Below are positions 1 to 5,315 of a DNA stretch of 5,315 nt, one piece after another (position 1 is the first letter of the stretch; each line of letters opens with the position of its first letter). The translations under genes were made by a program, and so were the position numbers. Under the pieces are notes generated by a model. That model was not told the origin of the DNA. It saw only the letters and a list, made by a program, of their open reading frames with translations, and ran no database searches. Source of the stretch: Candidatus Aminicenantota bacterium (GTDB taxonomy: Bacteria; Acidobacteriota; Aminicenantia; Aminicenantales; Aminicenantaceae); the NCBI GenBank assembly GCA_030617525.1, contig JAUWVG010000210.1, forward strand, positions 1 to 5,315. Direction: 5' to 3'.

Positions 1-48
1 CCCCGGATAAAAAAACAGCGAAACCTATATATCAACAGGAAAAGAATA

Positions 49-276
49 ATGAATAATTTTAGAGAAGGAAGAAATCAGGGCCAAGGTTCAGGCCGGGGTT
101 CAGGCCGCGGCGGAGGACGTGGCCGCAATAACGGCGGCGCATTCGGCCCGGGCGGTCTTTGCGTGTGCGCAAAATGCGGAGAAAAAGTTCCCCACCAGCA
201 GGGCGTCAAATGCACCGCACTAAAATGCCCCAAATGCGGGAACACATTAGTCAGAGAAGAATTGCTAAACAAATAG
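49..276 (+). CDS. Small Gly/Arg-rich protein with six-cysteine knuckle
   Basis: A 75-residue protein of unknown function. Residues 7-36 are a low-complexity Gly/Arg/Ser/Asn tract with repeated GSGR units, like eukaryotic RGG boxes. Residues 38-64 hold six cysteines: a C-x-C-x2-C-G group (C38, C40, C43) and, after a VPHQQG stretch with His49, C55 and a C-P-K-C-G knuckle (C60, C63). This pattern suits a zinc ribbon or a rubredoxin-like or Fe-S site; the metal cannot be told from sequence. The ATG at 49 is preceded by AGGA at 37-40, an 8-nt spacing. The stop at 274-276 lies 6 nt before the first ferredoxin ATPase, so the gene is probably co-transcribed and may serve the same metal-cluster pathway. 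I recall similar cysteine-knuckle small proteins beside NifX/MinD-type genes in anaerobes, but cannot name a family. The coding call is firm; function is open. Confidence 0.8.
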   Translation: MNNFREGRNQGQGSGRGSGRGGGRGRNNGGAFGPGGLCVCAKCGEKVPHQQGVKCTALKCPKCGNTLVREELLNK

Positions 277-282
277 GTAAAA

Positions 283-1149
283 ATGAAAATCGCCATAGCC
301 AGCGGAAAGGGCGGTACAGGAAAAACAACTCTTGCGACAAACCTGTCCGCCTATCTTTCAGAAGAAGAAAAGGTTGTACTGATCGACCTGGATGTAGAAG
401 AACCCAATTCCGGGTTGTTTATCAAAGGCGATTTGGTCCATAAAGAAGACAAATACAAAATGATCCCGCTGTGGGAGCAGGATAAATGCACTTTATGCGA
501 ATTGTGCCAGGAGGTGTGCAATTTTCATGCAGTCATACAACTGACCGACCAGATCATGGTATTCCCGGAGCTGTGCCACAGTTGTTATGCCTGTTCTGAA
601 TTGTGCCCAACATCCGCGTTGCCCATGGTCCAGCAAAAAATGGGCGAATTAAAACATTTCCATTTGGGTAACCTTTCCTTCGTGGAAAGCCGACTGGATA
701 TCGGCCAGGAACAGGCGGTCCCGTTGATCGCACAGACGAAAAAATATATTAACACCCATTTCTCCGGTGAGATGATCCAATTGTACGACGCCCCTCCCGG
801 AACTTCATGCCCTGTGATCGAGGCGACCAAAGACGCGGATCTTGTTATTCTTGTTACCGAACCCACTCCATTCGGTCTGCACGACCTCACACTGGCGGTA
901 AATACCATGAAAGAACTCAAAAAGGAATTCGGAGTGATCGTCAACCGCCATGGGATCGGGAATGACGATGTTCTGGAGTACTGTCTTAAAGAACATATCC
1001 CTGTTCTCTCCAAAATTCCCAATGACCGCCGTATAGCTGAGTTGTATTCCCGTGGGGAACTGGTTTATCAGAAATTTCCGGAAATCAATAAACAGCTCTT
1101 AAAAATCAAAAACTATATTCTGGAAATGAAAAACGGGAAAGCCCAATGA
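283..1149 (+). CDS. MinD-type P-loop ATPase with inserted 2x[4Fe-4S] ferredoxin domain (first paralog)
   Basis: A 288-residue cytoplasmic ATPase of the MinD/Mrp/NBP35 superfamily with an inserted ferredoxin (COG1149 type). Residues 8-16 form a deviant Walker A, GKGGTGKTT, with the signature Lys9 that makes such ATPases work as dimers. D35 and D37 lie in the switch I region and D169 ends Walker B. Two C-x2-C-x2-C-x3-C motifs (C69/72/75/79 and C98/101/104/108-Pro) should bind two [4Fe-4S] clusters. The DAPPGTSCPV segment (169-178) carries Cys176 just after the nucleotide switch, and VTEPTPFGLHDL (191-202) is shared with the next gene. The expected role is ATP-gated assembly or transfer of an Fe-S or Mo-containing cluster, probably with the next ATPase and the NifX-like protein. 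The start follows a weak AGGT at 275-278 overlapping the previous stop, so translational coupling is likely. Family assignment is strong; the exact client is inferred. Confidence 0.93.
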   Translation: MKIAIASGKGGTGKTTLATNLSAYLSEEEKVVLIDLDVEEPNSGLFIKGDLVHKEDKYKMIPLWEQDKCTLCELCQEVCNFHAVIQLTDQIMVFPELCHSCYACSELCPTSALPMVQQKMGELKHFHLGNLSFVESRLDIGQEQAVPLIAQTKKYINTHFSGEMIQLYDAPPGTSCPVIEATKDADLVILVTEPTPFGLHDLTLAVNTMKELKKEFGVIVNRHGIGNDDVLEYCLKEHIPVLSKIPNDRRIAELYSRGELVYQKFPEINKQLLKIKNYILEMKNGKAQ

Positions 1150-2018
1150 AAGAAATTGTTGTGATCTCCGGAAAGGGAGGCACAGGAAAAACTTCCATCA
1201 CGGCTTCATTCGCCTATTTAGGCGGAAAGGACATTGTTGTCGCGGACTGCGATGTAGATGCCGCTGATATGCATCTGCTTTTGGAGCCTGATTTTGCAAA
1301 GTCTGAAGATTTTTACAGCGGCTTTATCGCCAAGATCGACCAGGATAAATGCACCCAGTGTGGGAAATGCGCAGATGTCTGCCGTTTTGATGCCATCCCG
1401 GTCGTCGACGGCCAACACTGGGTTGAGTCGCTGAATTGTGAGGGATGTGGATACTGCCCTAGGGTTTGCCCTGCAGACGCCATCATTATGGAAGAGCAGA
1501 ATGTGGGACAATGGTATGTGTCAACCACAAAAACAGGCAGTCCCATGGTTCATGCCCGTTTGGGTATTGGAGCGGAGAATTCCGGAAAGCTTGTTGCCCG
1601 TGTGAAAAAAGAAGCTAAAAACATTGCACAACAAAACCACAAGAATTTTATTCTGGTGGATGGCTCTCCAGGTGTTGGCTGTCCAGTTGTGTCTTCGCTC
1701 TCCGGCGCCAATTTTGTAGTTCTTGTAACAGAGCCCACTGTTTCCGGCCTGCACGATCTGAAAAGAGTCCATGAACTGGTCAAGAAATTCAATATCCGCG
1801 CGGGTTGTATCATCAACAAATCAGACCTTAATCATCGGGTCTGTGAAGAAATCGAGGATTTTCTGAAAAAAGAAAATATTGTTCTCATATCCAGGCTGCC
1901 CTATGATGAAACTTTCACAAAAGCCATGACCGAAGGGCAGACCATTGTGGAATATAAAAAAAACGGAATAACAGCTACACTGAAAAAAAGTTGGAAAAAA
2001 GTAAAACAAACTGCATAA
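1146..2018 (+). CDS. MinD-type P-loop ATPase with inserted 2x[4Fe-4S] ferredoxin domain (second paralog)
   Basis: A 290-residue paralog of the preceding ATPase, overlapping it by ATGA (1146-1149), an arrangement typical of translational coupling. The deviant Walker A is GKGGTGKTS (residues 9-17, signature Lys10); D34 and D36 form the switch I region and D172 ends Walker B. The inserted ferredoxin has C69/C72/C75/C79 and C98/C101/C104/C108, exactly the same residue numbers as in the first paralog, with a classical C-x2-C-G-K-C pattern. The post-Walker B segment DGSPGVGCPV (172-181) keeps the cysteine (Cys179), and VTEPTVSGLHDL (194-205) is almost unchanged. The pair probably forms a heterodimer or two interacting homodimers that couple ATP hydrolysis to electron or cluster transfer. 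In Desulfovibrio two such ATPases belong to the ORP protein complex. Family is strong; partnership is inferred from synteny. Confidence 0.93.
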   Translation: MKEIVVISGKGGTGKTSITASFAYLGGKDIVVADCDVDAADMHLLLEPDFAKSEDFYSGFIAKIDQDKCTQCGKCADVCRFDAIPVVDGQHWVESLNCEGCGYCPRVCPADAIIMEEQNVGQWYVSTTKTGSPMVHARLGIGAENSGKLVARVKKEAKNIAQQNHKNFILVDGSPGVGCPVVSSLSGANFVVLVTEPTVSGLHDLKRVHELVKKFNIRAGCIINKSDLNHRVCEEIEDFLKKENIVLISRLPYDETFTKAMTEGQTIVEYKKNGITATLKKSWKKVKQTA

Positions 2019-2019
2019 C

Positions 2020-2025
2020 AAGGAG
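2020..2025 (+). promoter_or_regulatory. Strong Shine-Dalgarno of the NifX-like gene
   Basis: AAGGAG lies 6 nt upstream of the ATG at 2032 and just after the TAA of the second ATPase. It is the strongest ribosome site of the block; the two ATPase genes have weak ones. This suggests the small cluster carrier is made in excess over the ATPases. Confidence 0.75.
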
Positions 2026-2031
2026 AAAAAA

Positions 2032-2370
2032 ATGAAAATTGCATTAACAGCAAAAGGCACAGAGTGGGATTCCATGATGGATCCTCGTTTTGGAAGAACG
2101 GAATTTATTGTTATCTACGACGACGAGAAAAAAGAGTTGTCTCATTATGATAACAGGGCTATTGAAAGCATGGCTCACGGCGCAGGCCCCCGAACAGCGA
2201 AAAAACTGTTTGAACTCGATCCCGATATCCTTTTGACAGGTAACGGCCCTGGTGGAAATGCCGCCGCCGTTTTAAAAAACAGCCAGGTGAAAGTATTTGT
2301 CGGCGCCGGAGACATGACGGTGAAAGAAGCACTTGAAGCGTATAAAAGCGGCCTCTTAAAATCCTTTTAA
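2032..2370 (+). CDS. NifX/NifB-C-terminal (MTH1175/ORP-like) metal-cluster-binding protein
   Basis: A 112-residue single-domain protein of the dinitrogenase iron-molybdenum cofactor biosynthesis family (NifX, NafY, the NifB C-terminal domain, MTH1175 and the Desulfovibrio orange protein ORP). Family hallmarks are the MKIALTAKG opening strand, D17-P-R-F-G-R22 followed by a Phe, the HGAGPRTAKKL stretch from residue 49, and the T-G-N-G-P-G-G-N-A loop at 69-77. It has no cysteine, so any cluster would be held by other side chains such as His38, His49 and the Met residues at 15, 16 and 47, or non-covalently as in ORP. Length matches stand-alone members (about 105-125 residues). Position directly behind the two ferredoxin ATPases makes it their probable client or carrier. 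No nif structural gene is present, so a direct role in nitrogenase is not supported. ORP-like is the best reading, but the metal is unknown. Confidence 0.9.
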   Translation: MKIALTAKGTEWDSMMDPRFGRTEFIVIYDDEKKELSHYDNRAIESMAHGAGPRTAKKLFELDPDILLTGNGPGGNAAAVLKNSQVKVFVGAGDMTVKEALEAYKSGLLKSF

Positions 2371-2417
2371 TCTGAGGAAAAACCCGAAAATAAATTCTTT
2401 TAAGCTGTATCGCTAGA

Positions 2418-3563
2418 ATGAAAAACGATTTTCAAAAGGGAAAGGTTATAACTCTTTCCGCCGGCCACTTGTTTCATGACATTTACACGGCCTTTCTTGC
2501 CCCCATGCTTCCCCTGCTGATTAAAAAAATGGGTCTCACTCTTTCAATGGCCGGAATCCTGGATGTTATACGAAAAGCCCCGGTACTGGTCAACCCCTTT
2601 ATAGGATTGCTGGCCGATAAAGTATGCGTCAAATATCTGGTTATATTCACCCCTGGGATCACAGCCATTTCCATGAGTCTTTTGGGCGCTTCTCCCTCCT
2701 ACCCTATTCTGTTTGTCCTGCTGTTTACCGCCGGAATGAGCTCCGCCGTGTTTCATGTGCCCTCCCCGGTTCTTATCAAACATTTTTCCGGGAAAAGAAC
2801 AGGAACCGGAATGAGCTTTTTTATGTTCGGTGGAGAACTGGCAAGAACATTGGGGCCTTTGCTGATCACAGCAGCTCTTTCGCTCTGGGGCCTGGAAGGG
2901 TCGTACCGGGTGATGCCTATTGGAATAATCGCGACCGTTATTCTTTTTTTCAAACTGAAAAACATTTCGCCCATCAACACCCAAAACAACGGCCAGAACC
3001 TAAAAGGCGCGAAAGAAACCTTGAAAGAAGTGACACCCATTTTTGTGTCCATCGCTGGCTTTCAGCTTTTCAGAGCAGGGATGAAATCGGCTTTAACGCT
3101 TTATCTGCCGGTCTATTTGATCGGAAAAGGGGAATCCCTCTGGATCGCTGGAATATCCCTGTCCATTCTGCAGCTGGCAGGAGCGGCCAGCACTTTTGGG
3201 GCCGGCTATATATCGGATAAAATCGGCCGGAAAAACATCCTTTTGATCACAGCCATAACAAGCCCTCTTTTGATGGGGGCTTTTATTATTTCAGACAAGA
3301 TCATGATGATTCCCCTTTTAATTCTGATGGGCTTTTTTTTATTTGCATCAGGGCCGGTCATTTTGGCGCTCGTTCAGGAAACGAACACTGAACGCCCTGT
3401 TTTTATCAACAGCATTTACATGACCATTAGCTTTGGCATTAGTTCTCTCATGGTACTTCTGACCGGCATTTTAGGGGACAGAATCGGTCTGGAATCAACA
3501 TTCAAAATCTGTGCGGGACTGGCTTTTTTATCCATACCTTTTATCTTTAATCTGAAAAAATAG
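2418..3563 (+). CDS. Major facilitator transporter, fosmidomycin-resistance (Fsr)-like
   Basis: A 381-residue inner-membrane protein with about twelve hydrophobic segments split by a hydrophilic central loop (about 181-205), as in the major facilitator superfamily. The N-terminal HLFHD (17-21), the FHVPSPVLIKHFSGKR segment (112-127) and GGELARTLGPLL (138-149) resemble the Fsr branch. Motif A is degenerate in the loop after TM2 (GLLADK, 63-68) and classical in the second half (GYISDKIGRK, 263-272); a further GDRIG occurs at 353-357. Proton-driven export of a small molecule is expected, but Fsr-like proteins are often annotated on similarity alone and the substrate here is unknown. The ATG at 2418 is the only sensible start: the frame is closed by a stop at 2391, and no good Shine-Dalgarno precedes it. 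It lies 47 nt after the NifX-like gene without a clear terminator, so read-through is plausible. Confidence 0.88.
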   Translation: MKNDFQKGKVITLSAGHLFHDIYTAFLAPMLPLLIKKMGLTLSMAGILDVIRKAPVLVNPFIGLLADKVCVKYLVIFTPGITAISMSLLGASPSYPILFVLLFTAGMSSAVFHVPSPVLIKHFSGKRTGTGMSFFMFGGELARTLGPLLITAALSLWGLEGSYRVMPIGIIATVILFFKLKNISPINTQNNGQNLKGAKETLKEVTPIFVSIAGFQLFRAGMKSALTLYLPVYLIGKGESLWIAGISLSILQLAGAASTFGAGYISDKIGRKNILLITAITSPLLMGAFIISDKIMMIPLLILMGFFLFASGPVILALVQETNTERPVFINSIYMTISFGISSLMVLLTGILGDRIGLESTFKICAGLAFLSIPFIFNLKK

Positions 3564-3601
3564 AACACATCTGGAAAAACGACTCACACTGGAGAACAAC
3601 A

Positions 3602-3700
3602 ATGAACGATTGCTGTTTTATTTTGTTTATTGTGAGGGGAAACTTCTCGACTCCATATGCGGAATTATGTATGATGACAGAAATCCATATGAGGAGATAA
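3602..3700 (+). CDS. Possible 32-codon leader peptide upstream of the PLP enzyme
   Basis: An ATG at 3602 opens 32 codons ending in TAA at 3698-3700. It has a plausible ribosome site: GGAG at 3591-3594, 7 nt upstream. The peptide begins MNDCCFILFIV, has three cysteines in all, and ends in HMRR. Its stop lies just before the AGGAGGG that drives the PLP enzyme, so its translation could influence access to that site. There is no clear codon run for attenuation and no visible rival hairpin. A short chance ORF is equally possible, so confidence is low. Confidence 0.3.
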   Translation: MNDCCFILFIVRGNFSTPYAELCMMTEIHMRR

Positions 3701-3701
3701 C

Positions 3702-3708
3702 AGGAGGG
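3702..3708 (+). promoter_or_regulatory. Shine-Dalgarno deciding the start of the PLP enzyme
   Basis: AGGAGGG lies 6 nt before the ATG at 3715 and is close to ideal. It decides the start in favour of 3715 over the in-frame TTG at 3610, which would prepend 35 residues with no ribosome site of comparable quality and would bury the twin-arginine motif inside the protein. Confidence 0.85.
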
Positions 3709-3714
3709 ATTCAG

Positions 3715-5064
3715 ATGTTTTCACGAAGACATTTTTTGGAGCGAGTAATGGTTGGCGGCGGGGTAACACTGGGTCTTTTAAAGACTGGTGCTCTGGCCAA
3801 AGTGGCAGAGGCGGTTGCAGGGATCGACCCGGATGTCACACCCGAGGACCTTTCGGACAAGGAATGGTTCTGGTCCCGGATCCAGAATGCCTTTGAGCTG
3901 GACCGCTCGATAGTCCATCTCAACAGCGGCGGTGTTTCCGCTTCACCACGAATCGTACACAGTGCCTTTAAGCGTTACCTGGATTACTCCAACCAGGCCC
4001 CTTCCTACTACATGTGGAAGCATATCCAGTCTAACTTGGAGGGAGTCCGCATCAAACTGGCAAGACAATTCGACTGCAACAAGGAGGAGATCGCTATCAC
4101 ACGCAATGCCAGCGAGAGCCTGGAAAACGTTCAGTTTGGATTGAACCTGAACAAAGGGGATGAAGTCCTTGCAACCACCCAGGCATACGGCCGGATGCTG
4201 ACTACATGGGACCAGCTCGCCCGCCGGAACGGGATCGTCGTCAAGAAAGTGAGGATCCCGGTTCCCTTAATGGATCCGGATGATTATGTTCAGCGGATCG
4301 AAAAGGCGATAACCCCAAAAACAAAAGCGATCCTAGTCATGCATGTGATCAACCTCACTGGCCAGATCACTCCGGTCAAAAAGATCAGCGCTCTGGCCCA
4401 CAAACACGGCATACCGGTCATTGCAGACGGCGCCCATTCCTTTTCGCATTTTCCCTTTACTGTTAAGGATCTGGACTGTGATTACTATGGAACGAGTCTT
4501 CACAAATGGACTTATGCTCCCGTGGGCTGCGGGATGCTCTATGTCAGGAAAGACAGAATCAAAGAAACCTGGCCGCTGATGGCCGCACCGGCCAGAATGA
4601 ACGATAACATCCGGAAATTCGAGAGCATCGGAACCCATCCGGTCAATTTCATTGCCATCGCCGAAGCGCTTTCCTTTAATGAAACCATTGGCATCGATCG
4701 AAAGGCCGCACGGCTTCGTTATCTCCACATGCGCTGGATCAAACGCTTGAGATCCTACCCGAATGTTGAATTCAGGACCAACCTCGATGATCCAACCCAG
4801 TGGGCCGGAGTCCTAAATGTCAATATCAAGGGTGTTGACAATACAAAGCTGTGCACCTGGATGTTTGACAACCACCGCATTTTTGTCATCCCCATCGGCC
4901 ACGAAGAATGCCGCGGCATCCGAGTGACACCCAATGTGTACACGCTGCTGTCAGAGATCGACCGTTTTGCAGAAGCGATGGAGAAAGTTGCCAGAGGCGA
5001 GGTCAAAGAGCTTTTGACCGGAACCCAAAGCCAGCCCGTTCCTCCATGGGACGCCTGCTATTAG
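3715..5064 (+). CDS. Tat-exported class V aminotransferase-fold PLP enzyme (isopenicillin N epimerase-like)
   Basis: A 449-residue protein. Residues 1-35 look like a twin-arginine signal: SRRHFL (3-8), a hydrophobic Gly/Val/Leu core (11-22) and AxA sites at 26-28 and 33-35, implying folded export to the periplasm. The rest is a fold-type I PLP enzyme of the class V aminotransferase group. N70-S-G-G-V-S near the start is typical of epimerase-like members. T129-R-N-A-S-E lies in the cofactor-phosphate region. D238-G-A-H241 supplies the Asp that pairs with the pyridine nitrogen, and S-L-H-K264-W holds the Schiff-base lysine. Arg403, in IRVTPNVY, is the probable substrate-carboxylate binder. All catalytic landmarks are intact. 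The reaction (epimerase, desulfurase, lyase or aminotransferase) cannot be fixed from sequence; isopenicillin N epimerase is only the nearest annotated type. A peptidase gene follows after 24 nt, suggesting joint work on amino acids or peptides. Confidence 0.88.
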   Translation: MFSRRHFLERVMVGGGVTLGLLKTGALAKVAEAVAGIDPDVTPEDLSDKEWFWSRIQNAFELDRSIVHLNSGGVSASPRIVHSAFKRYLDYSNQAPSYYMWKHIQSNLEGVRIKLARQFDCNKEEIAITRNASESLENVQFGLNLNKGDEVLATTQAYGRMLTTWDQLARRNGIVVKKVRIPVPLMDPDDYVQRIEKAITPKTKAILVMHVINLTGQITPVKKISALAHKHGIPVIADGAHSFSHFPFTVKDLDCDYYGTSLHKWTYAPVGCGMLYVRKDRIKETWPLMAAPARMNDNIRKFESIGTHPVNFIAIAEALSFNETIGIDRKAARLRYLHMRWIKRLRSYPNVEFRTNLDDPTQWAGVLNVNIKGVDNTKLCTWMFDNHRIFVIPIGHEECRGIRVTPNVYTLLSEIDRFAEAMEKVARGEVKELLTGTQSQPVPPWDACY

Positions 5065-5076
5065 ATAGGACATTAA

Positions 5077-5081
5077 AGGAG
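5077..5081 (+). promoter_or_regulatory. Shine-Dalgarno of the peptidase gene
   Basis: AGGAG sits 7 nt before the ATG at 5089, inside the 24-nt gap after the PLP enzyme stop. It supports the start at 5089 and a shared transcript with the PLP enzyme. Confidence 0.7.
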
Positions 5082-5088
5082 CAATACC

Positions 5089-5315
5089 ATGTTTAAAACA
5101 GCAACTTACACCGAGCGCCGGAAGCGCCTACACAGTCAGATCGACTCAGGACTTCTGCTGTTCCTGGGAAACGATGAAAGCCCTATGAATTATGCAGACA
5201 ATCCCTTCCACTATCGCCAGGACAGCACGTTTCTGTATTTCTTCGGGTTGAATTTCGCAGGGCTGGTTGGAGTGATCGACATTGATACTGGAAAAGATAT
5301 CCTCTTCGGAAATGA
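5089..5315 (+). CDS. Aminopeptidase P-like M24 metallopeptidase, N-terminal part (cut by window end)
   Basis: The first 75 codons of an open frame that runs off the window. The translation, from MFKTATYTERRKRL, matches the aminopeptidase P N-terminal domain (AMP_N): Y7-x2-R-R-x2-L, a G-L-L-L-F-L-G-N strand (21-28), S31-P-M-N-Y-A-D-N (31-38), R43-Q-D-S-T-F-L-Y-F-F-G (43-53) and a V-I-D-I-D-T-G segment (62-68). Full-length relatives have about 400-470 residues with a C-terminal pita-bread M24 domain using two Mn or similar ions to remove the residue before a proline. The catalytic half lies beyond the window, so activity cannot be judged here. No signal peptide is visible, so the enzyme is probably cytoplasmic, unlike its exported neighbour. 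The family call is strong because the AMP_N motifs are so well kept. Confidence 0.88.
   Translation, partial: MFKTATYTERRKRLHSQIDSGLLLFLGNDESPMNYADNPFHYRQDSTFLYFFGLNFAGLVGVIDIDTGKDILFGN

Larger units (their letters stand above)
3564..3714 (+). other. 151-nt intergenic/leader region before the PLP enzyme gene
   Basis: The longest non-coding stretch of the window. It shows no rho-independent terminator (no GC stem followed by a T run) and no convincing sigma70 or sigma54 promoter. It does hold a short ORF with a well-placed Shine-Dalgarno (reported separately) and an 8-bp direct repeat TCCATATG at 3652-3659 and 3684-3691. It separates the transporter from the PLP enzyme and peptidase genes and is the likeliest place for a new transcription start or post-transcriptional control. 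Confidence 0.5.

Noticed and set aside
1..56. Possible tail of an upstream gene: a frame open from position 3 to the TAA at 54-56, overlapping the ATG at 49
   Set aside because: Only 17 codons are visible, a second frame stops at 8-10, and an open stretch this short is expected by chance. It could be real, but needs the sequence to the left.
585..1022. Long minus-strand open frames over the ATPases and transporter
   Set aside because: They run antisense to strongly supported genes, encode no recognisable domain, and are explained by codon bias of the opposite strand.
2032..2370. A dedicated nitrogenase role (NifX) for the NifX-like protein
   Set aside because: No nifHDK, nifE, nifN or full NifB is in the window, and stand-alone members of this family are common in non-fixing anaerobes; the ORP-like context fits better.
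2352..2377. Imperfect inverted repeat across the stop of the NifX-like gene (CCTC-TTAAAA / TTTTAA-bulge-GAGG)
   Set aside because: The stem is mostly A-T with a 3-nt bulge and is followed by A residues, not a T run, so it is not a rho-independent terminator.
3647..3675. TATGAT at 3670-3675 as a -10 promoter box
   Set aside because: No reasonable -35 element lies about 17 bp upstream, so a sigma70 promoter is not supported.
3652..3691. 8-bp direct repeat TCCATATG with a CATATG palindrome, 32 bp apart
   Set aside because: Too short to call an operator; two copies of an 8-mer in a small AT-rich region may be chance. It is mentioned only as part of the leader region.
3610..3714. In-frame TTG start adding 35 residues to the PLP enzyme
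   Set aside because: The near-perfect Shine-Dalgarno at 3702-3708 and the twin-arginine motif right after the ATG at 3715 fix the start there; the extension would place the export signal internally.

Overview
The window reads as a dense bacterial operon region, all on the plus strand, with seven genes or gene fragments and almost no intergenic space. Gene content points to a strict anaerobe. Tandem MinD-type ATPases with inserted 2x[4Fe-4S] ferredoxin domains beside a NifX/NifB-type cluster-binding protein are typical of sulfate-reducing Desulfobacterota and related anaerobes. The lineage is inferred from gene content and style only; there is no marker gene here.

Region 1 (about 49-2370) is a tight four-gene block. 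It holds a 75-residue Gly/Arg-rich protein with a six-cysteine knuckle, two paralogous P-loop ATPases with ferredoxin inserts (288 and 290 aa, ATGA overlap), and a 112-residue NifX/MTH1175-type protein. The set resembles the Desulfovibrio orange-protein (ORP) system, in which two such ATPases accompany a small protein carrying a Mo-Cu-S cluster. The likely theme is ATP-dependent, redox-linked assembly or transfer of a metal-sulfur cluster, with the NifX-like protein as carrier or acceptor.

Region 2 (2418-3563) is a 381-residue major facilitator transporter of the fosmidomycin-resistance (Fsr) type. It lies 47 nt downstream and may share the transcript. Its substrate cannot be read from sequence.

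Region 3 (3564-5315) begins with a 151-nt gap that contains a possible 32-codon leader ORF with its own Shine-Dalgarno. Next comes a fold-type I PLP enzyme of the class V aminotransferase / isopenicillin-N-epimerase-like group, with a twin-arginine signal peptide (449 aa from the ATG at 3715). Last is the start of an aminopeptidase P-like M24 metallopeptidase, cut by the window end. These two are closely spaced and probably form their own unit, perhaps in amino-acid or peptide turnover.

No tRNA, rRNA, CRISPR, insertion sequence or convincing rho-independent terminator was found. The items most worth a second look are the RGG-like/cysteine-knuckle small protein tied to the ORP-like block, the matched pair of ferredoxin ATPases with an invariant cysteine after the Walker B region, and the Tat-exported PLP enzyme with its leader ORF.
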